Assembly: GCA_936941515.1 (NCBI GenBank)
Contig: CAKZJI010000066.1
Span: 1 to 15,709, forward strand
From: an uncultured Propionibacteriaceae bacterium
GTDB lineage: Bacteria > Actinomycetota > Actinomycetes > Propionibacteriales > Propionibacteriaceae
DNA length: 15,709 nt
Direction of reading: 5' to 3'
This document shows positions 6,273-12,327 of the stretch, piece after piece. The first letter of the stretch is position 1, and the number at the start of each line of letters is the position of its first letter. A program made the translations under genes and the position numbers. The notes beneath the pieces are model-generated. The model worked only from the letters and a program-made list of their open reading frames with translations. It was not told the origin of the DNA and ran no database searches.

Positions 6273-7289
6273 TCAGTGCGGTAGGGCGGCGTCGATGATG
6301 CGCTGGAGGCCAGCGCCCTCGTGGACGACGGCGTGGATGGCGTGCAGCAGGGGAAGCTTCCCGGTCAGCTCGGGGTGGCGTTGCCGGATGAAGGTGGTGG
6401 CCAGGGCGACGGCGGGAACGCCCTCGACGGTCTGCTCTGCGGCGACCATCTCCGCGAGGGCCTCGTCAGCAGCCTGCCCCCTCCCCAAGCGGGTGCCGTA
6501 GACCTTGTTGCGACCCGACAGCCCGGTGACCTCCAGGTCGCCTGCGCCCGCCAGCCCGAGGGCCGTCCACGGGTCGGCGCCCTCCGCCTCCAGGAGCCGC
6601 CGCAGCTCAGCCAGGGCCTGGCCGAATGCGGCCGCCTTGAGGTCGTGGAACGGCTCCCCGCCGGATTCGGTCAGCCCATCCGCGATTCCGAGGGCGATGG
6701 CGTAGACGTTCTTCAGCGCGGCGCACAGCTCGACGCCGTCGCGGTCGGTGGTGTGGGCGACGCGGTAGGCGTCGGTGGTGGCGAACCGCGCCCAGTCCCG
6801 GGCACCCTCAGCCGCGGCGAAGATGGCGGCGGTCGGACGGCGGGCCGCCACCTCATTGGCCTTGCAGGGCCCGCCGACGGCGACGACGGGCCGGGGCACC
6901 ACCAACTCGGTCTCCACCGCCTGCGGCAGCAGGACGATGTGGTCCCCGTGGTCCGGTGCGAAGCCCTTCGAGGTCAGCAGGATCGCCTGCGCCTCCAGCA
7001 GATGCGGGGCCGCGAGCCGGGCGATGTCGATCACGCCGGCCGACGACACCGCCAGCACCACAACGTCCGTTCCGTCGAGCGCGGCCTCCAGGTCGCCTGC
7101 CTGGAAGGTCGCGACCCCGTCGGCCAGCGGAACCTTCGTGCGTGGGTGGGGTTTGCCGTCGCGGACGGCGGCGATGAGGTGGTCGTCCAGGTGTGTTCCC
7201 CAGAGCCGGACTTGGTGTCCCGCGTCCTGCAGCGGGGTGGCGATGGCGGAACCCATCGCCCCGGCACCAAGGATCGTGATGGTGCTCAT
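6273..7289 (-). CDS. GpsA-like NAD(P)-dependent glycerol-3-phosphate (or related polyol-phosphate) dehydrogenase
   Basis: The 338-residue protein has the length and order of GpsA. A Rossmann motif GAGAMG (residues 8-13) opens the protein, and the region TSKGF follows. The catalytic-lysine helix is CAALKNVYAIALGIADGL. AGAGDLEVT plus SGRNKVYGTRLGRG matches the GDL...SRNR..G..LG substrate loop of GpsA, and EQTVEGVPAV matches the late VEG motif. GpsA interconverts dihydroxyacetone phosphate and glycerol 3-phosphate. Here the usual GPSFA.E segment reads GGPCKANEVAA, so this may be a paralog with a different phosphorylated polyol as substrate. The ATG at 7289 has AAGGAG six bases upstream. The gene is first in an operon with the FGGY kinase and divergent from an ABC exporter. 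Confidence 0.82.
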   Translation of the reverse strand: MSTITILGAGAMGSAIATPLQDAGHQVRLWGTHLDDHLIAAVRDGKPHPRTKVPLADGVATFQAGDLEAALDGTDVVVLAVSSAGVIDIARLAAPHLLEAQAILLTSKGFAPDHGDHIVLLPQAVETELVVPRPVVAVGGPCKANEVAARRPTAAIFAAAEGARDWARFATTDAYRVAHTTDRDGVELCAALKNVYAIALGIADGLTESGGEPFHDLKAAAFGQALAELRRLLEAEGADPWTALGLAGAGDLEVTGLSGRNKVYGTRLGRGQAADEALAEMVAAEQTVEGVPAVALATTFIRQRHPELTGKLPLLHAIHAVVHEGAGLQRIIDAALPH

Positions 7290-7365
7290 GACAACTCCTT
7301 TGTTATATGTCACGTCTTTGGTGTTAAAGGTATCAGGAGGGCATGGCGGCCCGGCAAGGACTAGA
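7290..7365. promoter_or_regulatory. AT-rich divergent promoter region between the dehydrogenase and ABC exporter genes
   Basis: These 76 bases are the only place for the start signals of both divergent genes. Positions 7290-7334 are AT-rich compared with the genes on either side. AAGGAG serves the minus-strand ATG 7289, and AAGGA (7356-7360) serves the plus-strand GTG 7366. A stronger AGGAGG (7335-7340) precedes an out-of-frame ATG at 7343, the start of an 18-codon frame. No confident -35/-10 pair can be assigned. Confidence 0.4.
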
Positions 7366-9168
7366 GTGCGACCTGTGCGGGGAATCGGCAGGATCCTGAT
7401 TGCGGCCCGGCAGCTGTGGCCGCTGTACGTCGGTGTGGTGTGTGGTGCGGTCGCGATCTCCGCCACCACGTTGCTGATGCCGTTCATCATCGCCCGCGCC
7501 ACGGACACCGTCATCGGCATGGTGCAGGGCGGCCCCGGAACGGTCGGCGGGCTGTTGTGGCTGGCCGTGGCGCTGCTGGCGGTTAGCCTGGCGAACTCCG
7601 TTCTGACGAACATCACCGGCTACTGGGGTGACGTGCTGGCCGCCCGGCTCCGGGTGATCCTGTCGCAGCGCTACTTCGACAAGCTGCTGCGCCTGCCCCT
7701 GCGCTACTACGACGACGAGCTGACCGGCACCATCATCTCCCGGCTCAACCGGTCGATTACCGCCATCAGCGACTTCCTGAAAGAATTCGCCAACGCATTC
7801 TTCCCGCTGCTGCTGACCATCGGGGCGGTGCTGGTGATCGCGGTGGTCTACTCGCCGTGGCTGGCGGTGCTCCTGATCGTGATCTACCCGGCGTTCGTGT
7901 GGCTGACGGCGCTGACGTCGAGGCGCTGGCAGGAGTGGGAGCACGCCAAGAACGCCGCCTACGACTCCGCGGGCGGCCGGTTCGCGGAGGTCATCGGCCA
8001 GATGCGGGTGGTCAAGTCCTTCCTGGCCGAGCGCAGCGAGTACGAGCGGTTCTCGCGTCTCTACGACGGCACCATCGCCACCACCAGCGCCCAGTCGCGG
8101 TTCTGGCACCGTATGGACACCGCTCGGCGGGCGGTCCTGGATGTGGTGTTCTTCGCCATCTACGCCATCATCTTCGTGCAGACCGCGCAGGGCACCTACA
8201 GCGTTGGCGTCATGATCCTGCTGATCCAGCTGGTCAACATGGCCCGCGAGCCTGTCGCATCGATGAGCTGGCTCGTCGACACCAGTCAGCGCGCCATCGC
8301 CGGTAGCCGCGAGTACTTCACGGTCATGGACCAGGCCGACGAGCCGCGCAACGCCCTGGAGGCCGGTGACATCCAGCACGACTGGCCGCAGACCGGCCCC
8401 GCCATCGAACTGGACCACGTGAGCTTCCGCTACAGCGAGGACACCGGCCTGGTCCTCGACGACATCACCCTGGTGATCAGCCGCGGCGAGCGGGTGGCGT
8501 TCGTCGGCGAGTCTGGTGGCGGGAAAACCACGCTGGTGAATCTCATCATGAAGCTCTACCCGGTCACCTCCGGACAGATCCGCGTCTATGGCGAGCCCAT
8601 CGGCGAGATCCCCGTGACGGTGCTGCGCCGCGAGATCGGGGCCGTGTTCCAGGATGCCTCCCTGTTCAGCGGCACCATCCGCGAGAACCTCGCTTACGGG
8701 CGCGACGCCACTGATCAGGAGCTGGCGGAGGCCGTCCGTCGCGCGAACGCCGCGGGGTTCACCGGCAAGCTGAAGGATGGCCTCGACACCGAGATTGGGG
8801 AGCGGGGCATCAAGCTCTCCGGCGGGCAGAAGCAGCGGATCTCCGTCGCCCGGGCCCTGCTGAAGGACGCTCCTATCCTGATTCTCGACGAGGCCACCAG
8901 TTCCCTCGACACTAAAGCCGAGCGCGCCGTCCAGGCCGGTCTCGACGAGCTGATGGAGGGCCGGACCACGCTGATCATCGCGCATCGACTGTCCACGATC
9001 TCGTCGGTGGACCGGATCGTGACGCTGCGGGATGGGCGGATCGACGAGGTCGGCTCACCCGCCGAGCTGGCCACCACCGGCGGCATCTATGCCGAGCTGC
9101 TGGCCCTGCAGGGCTCCACTCGCAAAGCCGACAAGGCGAAACTGCTGCGTTACGACATCACGCATTGA
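7366..9168 (+). CDS. ABC exporter, fused membrane and ATPase domains
   Basis: The 600-residue half-transporter has a six-helix membrane domain (residues ~15-310) followed by an ATPase domain (~340-590), the layout of type IV ABC exporters that dimerise to pump lipids, peptides or drugs outward. The ATPase motifs are complete: Walker A GESGGGKT (381-388), Q-loop VFQDASLFSGTI, signature LSGGQ (484-488), Walker B ILILDE ending at Glu509, D-loop SSLDTKAE, and the switch His540 in IIAHRLS. Both hydrolysis residues are present, so it can work as a homodimer; no partner half-transporter is nearby. GTG 7366 is chosen because AAGGA lies five bases upstream and the N-terminus (MRPVRGIGRILIAARQLWPL) leads straight into the first helix. 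The substrate is not evident. It converges on the second DUF4143 gene with only 12 bp between the stops. Confidence 0.88.
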   Translation: MRPVRGIGRILIAARQLWPLYVGVVCGAVAISATTLLMPFIIARATDTVIGMVQGGPGTVGGLLWLAVALLAVSLANSVLTNITGYWGDVLAARLRVILSQRYFDKLLRLPLRYYDDELTGTIISRLNRSITAISDFLKEFANAFFPLLLTIGAVLVIAVVYSPWLAVLLIVIYPAFVWLTALTSRRWQEWEHAKNAAYDSAGGRFAEVIGQMRVVKSFLAERSEYERFSRLYDGTIATTSAQSRFWHRMDTARRAVLDVVFFAIYAIIFVQTAQGTYSVGVMILLIQLVNMAREPVASMSWLVDTSQRAIAGSREYFTVMDQADEPRNALEAGDIQHDWPQTGPAIELDHVSFRYSEDTGLVLDDITLVISRGERVAFVGESGGGKTTLVNLIMKLYPVTSGQIRVYGEPIGEIPVTVLRREIGAVFQDASLFSGTIRENLAYGRDATDQELAEAVRRANAAGFTGKLKDGLDTEIGERGIKLSGGQKQRISVARALLKDAPILILDEATSSLDTKAERAVQAGLDELMEGRTTLIIAHRLSTISSVDRIVTLRDGRIDEVGSPAELATTGGIYAELLALQGSTRKADKAKLLRYDITH

Positions 9169-9180
9169 GCGCCAGCCAGG

Positions 9181-10431
9181 TCACGCGCCCAGCAGCGCCA
9201 GGGGTACGACGGCGATGCCGTCCGGACGCCGGTAGGCCGTCGGCCCGGTGGTCACCACCATGAGATCGGCCACCCGGCTGGGAAGCTGTTCTCGTAGCCA
9301 GCGGAGATGTCGCACAGACGAGTCTGTGATCTCAGGTGCCAGTTTGACCTCGACGCCGAGAAGCTGCCCCTCCGATCCTTGCAGGATCAGGTCGATCTCC
9401 CGGTCTCCTCCAGAAGTCCTCAGGTGGAAGACCTTTGCCTCTGCGGCCTGTGCGGCGACACGGACCCCCAGGGTGACGAGGGACTCAAACAACGGGCCCG
9501 CCATGTGGGCTCCCGCCTGGCCCAGCAGCGCACCGGCTGACAGGTCCAGGAGCCGGGCCGCCAGTGCGGGGTCGGCGAGCTGGTGCTTCGGGGCCTGCTG
9601 AAGCCGCCGGATGGGATTGTTGGCGGGGATCCAGCCGGGGACCGGGTCGAGTAGCCAGAGCTGCGAGAGATGGTCTCGATAGGCGATCGTCGTCTCTTTC
9701 GCAGGCTGACCACCGTCCCCGCCAGTGGTGGCGGCCAGGAGGCGCGAATAGCTGGTGGTCGTCGACGAAGCTGCTGCGTAGGCGCTCAACCATCGACGGA
9801 GTGTCTCCGGACGCCGCACCCTGTATCCCTGCTCGGGGAGGTCGCGGTCGATGATCCGTTGCAAATAGGCGTCCAGCATGCTCCGCCTCAGCCGTGGCGC
9901 AGAGTTCATGATGCCGGGGAAGCCGCTGTCGACGATGGCATCGGCGTAGTCACGCAGGCTGAAGTCGGTGTGGCCCTCAACCCTCTGCCCCCTGCCGGCC
10001 AGCAACTCGCTGAGAAAGACGGTGGGCTCTGTTAGTCCACGTTCGTGGAGGCCCATCGGGCGCATCCGCAGTGACAGGATCCGGCCAGCTCCACTGTGCG
10101 TGCCTGCCGGATCGGCCGGCGTGGCTGAGCCTGTCAGGAGGAACCTTCCCGGTGGTGCGCCCGCATCGACCTGCCGACGCACGGAGTCCCACACCTGCGG
10201 AAGCTTCTGCCACTCGTCAAGCAACAGTGTCCCGGAAGGAGCTGATATGAGGTCGAAGTCGGCGCGGGCGACCTCGCGCTGAGCTGGGTTGTCCAGGAAC
10301 CATGTCGTCGTGGCCCGCCGGAGGGCGGTGTCCGTCTTGCCCACGCCTTTGGGACCGTCGATCGCGACGGCAGGTGCCTCGGGCAGCAGCTCGTCAAGCT
10401 CCTGGTCGAGGGTCCGTGGAAGATAACCCAT
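9181..10431 (-). CDS. AAA_14 ATPase with C-terminal DUF4143 (PD-(D/E)XK-like) domain, copy 2
   Basis: The 416-residue protein is a full-length paralog of the one at 2741-3994. Walker A is GPKGVGKT (residues ~26-33), Walker B TLLLDEW, and the sensor-like strand FLLTGSATP. The block GYRVRRPETLRRWLSAYAAA and the later QQAPKHQLADPALAARLL are near-identical between the copies. The C-terminal nuclease-like pattern is DREIDLIL then LLGVEVKLA. The ATG at 10431 has no strong Shine-Dalgarno; TAGAGT, a -10-like hexamer, ends 6 nt upstream, so a leaderless mRNA is likely. Upstream lie two 23-bp-phased repeats of different sequence from those before copy 1. The family role is unknown. Copy divergence shows this is an old duplication or two separate acquisitions, not a recent one. 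Confidence 0.9.
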   Translation of the reverse strand: MGYLPRTLDQELDELLPEAPAVAIDGPKGVGKTDTALRRATTTWFLDNPAQREVARADFDLISAPSGTLLLDEWQKLPQVWDSVRRQVDAGAPPGRFLLTGSATPADPAGTHSGAGRILSLRMRPMGLHERGLTEPTVFLSELLAGRGQRVEGHTDFSLRDYADAIVDSGFPGIMNSAPRLRRSMLDAYLQRIIDRDLPEQGYRVRRPETLRRWLSAYAAASSTTTSYSRLLAATTGGDGGQPAKETTIAYRDHLSQLWLLDPVPGWIPANNPIRRLQQAPKHQLADPALAARLLDLSAGALLGQAGAHMAGPLFESLVTLGVRVAAQAAEAKVFHLRTSGGDREIDLILQGSEGQLLGVEVKLAPEITDSSVRHLRWLREQLPSRVADLMVVTTGPTAYRRPDGIAVVPLALLGA

Positions 10432-10438
10432 GTCCGTA

Positions 10439-10484
10439 CTCTACCGTTTCCGGCTCCTTAGCTCTACCGTTTCCGATATCGGAA
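10439..10484. repeat. Two 23-bp-phased repeats and a 14-bp palindrome before DUF4143 ATPase gene 2
   Basis: CTCTACCGTTTCCG occurs at 10439-10452 and again at 10462-10475, exactly 23 bp apart. The second copy runs into the perfect 14-bp palindrome TTCCGATATCGGAA (10471-10484). On the minus strand the copy nearest the gene contains the -10-like TAGAGT, six bases before ATG 10431, so a protein bound here should block transcription. Period and position match the repeats before ATPase gene 1, but the sequence differs. Confidence 0.75.
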
Positions 10485-10586
10485 CTCCTCCATGCGTAGT
10501 GCTTGTCCATGATGAACTCTGCGGGGTGGTTCAGATCGGGACCCTCTGCCTGCGCGTATGATGAGGGTCTGTGTCGTGAGTTCCTT

Positions 10587-10664
10587 GAGGCTTATTCATG
10601 GGGGTGCCAGAAACAGCGAAACCCCTTGTCGGAGCCCAGTTGCTAGCAGCTGTGAATAAGCCTC
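10587..10664 (-). mobile_element. 78-bp inverted-repeat element, copy 2 (complete), inserted in vapC
   Basis: Perfect 12-bp terminal inverted repeats, GAGGCTTATTCA (10587-10598) and TGAATAAGCCTC (10653-10664), bound the element; one more base pair matches outside them. Inside lie the imperfect 16-bp palindrome CAGTTGCTAGCAGCTG (10637-10652), abutting the right repeat, and GGGGT/ACCCC arms (10601-10605, 10621-10625). No target-site duplication is evident. It is too short to encode a transposase, so it looks like a non-autonomous (MITE-like) element. It replaces the 3' two-thirds of vapC; a near-identical copy starts the window. Confidence 0.75.
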
Positions 10665-10763
10665 ATGGGAGGAGTCTTCGAGTTTCTCCAAGGCGTCTGC
10701 GCGGATCCGTCCGGGATCTGCCAGCATCCAGACAAATACGTGCGTATCAAGCAGGATCCGCAT
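10596..10763 (-). pseudogene. vapC: vapC toxin (PIN domain), truncated by the inverted-repeat element
   Basis: ATG 10763 overlaps the end of vapB by 17 bases, as in vapBC operons. The frame reads MRILLDTHVFVWMLADPGRI and continues to EDSSH: this is the first strand of a PIN-domain ribonuclease, including the first catalytic Asp in LLDTHVFVW. After codon 33 the frame enters the element, which adds 22 unrelated codons and an in-frame TGA (10596-10598). The rest of a ~130-residue PIN domain, with its other acidic residues, is not found downstream on the far side of the element. The 55-residue product cannot be an active nuclease. Confidence 0.8.
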
Positions 10764-10994
10764 TCCACTCCCACTCGGCCAGCTCGGCTTCGCTCATCGG
10801 AGCCAAGAGCTCGTCGCATGGGATCGCGAATTCAGGGTGCTGGCCGAGGATGCGTTTTGGTGCATTTTCCACGGGCTTAGTGTGGTGATGGGCCGTCCGG
10901 CGCGCGCCAATGTGATCTGCTCGCCCCTCTCCGCCCTGGCGAGGAGCTCTGAGAGCCTCGCCTTGGCATCGGCCACGTTGATCTGGATGCTCAT
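10747..10994 (-). pseudogene. vapB: vapB (Phd/YefM-type) antitoxin, frameshifted
   Basis: ATG 10994 directly follows a GAGGAGGAGG purine run. The first frame gives the Phd/YefM DNA-binding part: MSIQINVADAKARLSELLAR then AERGEQITLARAGRPITTL. The toxin-binding tail continues in another frame: PVENAPKRILGQHPEFAIPC, then DELLAPMSEAELAEWEW, with a stop at 10747-10749. The switch falls at about 10870-10877 and fits the loss of one C in the CCC run of AAGCCCGTGG. Unshifted, the protein would be about 83 residues, normal for the family. Its toxin vapC is also destroyed, so the pair is dead unless the shift is a sequencing error. Confidence 0.7.
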
Positions 10995-11094
10995 CCTCCT
11001 CCTCAAAGTACCAGCGGGTGGCTAAGGTGATCAGGTCTACATGGCCGTATGCCGGTTTCACGGAAGCCAGCGCTGAACACGTTTGCGATATAGA

Positions 11095-11137
11095 ACGGCC
11101 CCGGGCGGCATCCGCGTGGGATGCCTCCCGGGGCCGT
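11095..11137 (-). terminator. Strong stem-loop terminator after the CAP-domain lipoprotein gene
   Basis: Two 19-nt arms (11095-11113 and 11119-11137) pair with a single mismatch around a 5-nt loop, starting 29 bases past the stop codon at 11167. The stem is very GC-rich (ACGGCCCCGGG arm) and lacks a clear T-run. It also insulates the vapB remnant downstream. Confidence 0.85.
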
Positions 11138-11166
11138 CCCCCATCTGGGCGTCTTCAGCGCTGGGG

Positions 11167-12051
11167 TCAGCGCCCGAAGGTTTGAGTCCAGTAGAGGCCC
11201 TTCGCCGACTCGGCTGATCCCAGGCCCATGGCGACGAGGCTGCAGTTGAGGATGTTTGCGCGGTGGCCTTCGCTGTTCATCCAGTCGTTGACTACCGCCT
11301 GGGCGCTGGACTGGCCCATCGCGATGTTCTCCGCGCCGGGCGACGGATAGCCGGCGGCACGTATCCGTTGCTCCATGGTGCGACCATCGCGGCTGGTGTG
11401 CGAGAAGTAGTCGTTGCGCGCCATGTCCTGCGAGTGAGCGGTCGCAGCCTGAGTCAGCCGCGCATCGAGCTTCAGCGGTGTGCATCCTGCGTTGGCTCGG
11501 TGCTGGTTCACCAGGGTCAGCACCTCCGTCGCAAAGCCCGACTCTGGGTTCGCAGACGGCTGCTTCGTCGGTGTTGGTATTGGCGTTGGCTTCGGCGTGG
11601 GGGTTGGGGAAGGCGTGGGCGTCACCCTCGTCGGCGATGGCGTCGGTGTTGAGGGTTCGGGCGTTGACGGCTCTGGGGCCGGAGGCTCGGGAGCAGGCGG
11701 TTCGGGTGTCGTCGGATCGGGTGCCGGCTGGGCTGGCGGCGGGGTCTCCTCCTTCGAAGGCTTGTTCCCAGGTGAGGTGGGGGCAGGCTTCCTCGTGGGT
11801 TTTGAGGTCGTAGCCGGGCCGGGGGTGTCGACGGGGTCTGACGCCTCGTCCGAGTCGGGGGTATCGGCAGGGGTGGGCGTCGGCTCGGGTGAGATGGGTG
11901 CGTCAGATGACGCGGCTGGCAAGGCAGAGCTTGATTGCTGCACAGGGAGTAGTGCGGGCACCGCCTGGTCGGCTCCTGCACTCGACCAGCAGCTCGTCAA
12001 GCTCAGAGAGATGGCGGCGGCGGCCAGGCTCCGACGCAGGAAAACACGCAT
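11167..12051 (-). CDS. CAP/SCP-domain (YkwD-like) surface lipoprotein with Pro/Thr-rich stalk
   Basis: The 294-residue precursor starts MRVFLRRSLAAAAISLSLTSC: a lipoprotein signal peptide with lipobox LTSC, so Cys21 should be lipidated and the protein anchored outside the membrane. Residues ~30-170 form a low-complexity stalk rich in Pro, Thr, Ser and Glu (runs such as PEPPAPEPPAPEPSTPEPST and PTPSPTPTPKPTPIP), long enough to cross the cell wall. The C-terminal CAP domain carries HSQDMARNDYFSHTS, GAENIAMG, VNDWMNSEGHRANIL and YWTQTFG, with the two cavity His residues in place. Bacterial CAP proteins are exported, and most have no proven activity. ATG 12051 is chosen over an upstream in-frame ATG (12075) because GGAG lies just before it and the signal peptide begins there. 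It is monocistronic, with a terminator after it and palindromes upstream. Confidence 0.88.
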   Translation of the reverse strand: MRVFLRRSLAAAAISLSLTSCWSSAGADQAVPALLPVQQSSSALPAASSDAPISPEPTPTPADTPDSDEASDPVDTPGPATTSKPTRKPAPTSPGNKPSKEETPPPAQPAPDPTTPEPPAPEPPAPEPSTPEPSTPTPSPTRVTPTPSPTPTPKPTPIPTPTKQPSANPESGFATEVLTLVNQHRANAGCTPLKLDARLTQAATAHSQDMARNDYFSHTSRDGRTMEQRIRAAGYPSPGAENIAMGQSSAQAVVNDWMNSEGHRANILNCSLVAMGLGSAESAKGLYWTQTFGR

Positions 12052-12104
12052 TCCAACTCCAATCTGCAACCCCATGCCAGTGACCTTGAGGTGTTCCTAG
12101 AGAG

Positions 12105-12129
12105 ACTGAGAATTCTCAGTAAGATCTTA
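12105..12129. promoter_or_regulatory. Overlapping palindromes upstream of the CAP lipoprotein gene (putative operator)
   Basis: ACTGAGAATTCTCAGT (12105-12120) is a perfect 16-bp palindrome, and TAAGATCTTA (12120-12129) is a perfect 10-bp palindrome sharing one base with it. They lie 54-78 bp before the CAP gene start (12051), in an AT-rich stretch between GC-rich genes. The spacing suits a regulator site at the promoter; no confident -35/-10 pair can be assigned. The rest of the 12052-12327 gap shows no gene. Confidence 0.55.
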
Positions 12130-12327
12130 GCGTACGTCTGTCGACCAGGGGGAGTCTGGATCTGTCGTACCATCGGACGACTCTCCTTGTCGTGGCCGTA
12201 TGATCATTTCCTCCCCTGCCCGCAGCTCCTCATGCGCGGCGGCGCTCACCCCTGGAGGCTGGGGGAGCGCATGGAACGGCAGAGGACGCGCAACGCCTCT
12301 AGGTGCCAGATGCTGAGAATGTGGGGA

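Noticed and set aside
5421..6284. 287-codon plus-strand frame
   Set aside because: It is antisense to the FGGY kinase, with a Gly/Arg-rich shadow composition.
6321..7364. 347-codon plus-strand frame
   Set aside because: It is antisense to the GpsA-like dehydrogenase gene, which has full family motifs.
7333..8985. 550-codon minus-strand frame
   Set aside because: It is antisense to the ABC exporter; the exporter has all ATPase motifs and this frame has none.
10540..10569. 7-bp inverted repeat GACCCTC/GAGGGTC as a terminator
   Set aside because: The 16-nt loop and lack of an adjacent gene end make it weak; it may be chance.
10587..10664. Integron attC site or riboswitch-like RNA
   Set aside because: There is no integrase, no core-site pattern, and the GGGGT/ACCCC pairing is broken in copy 1, so a conserved RNA structure is not supported.
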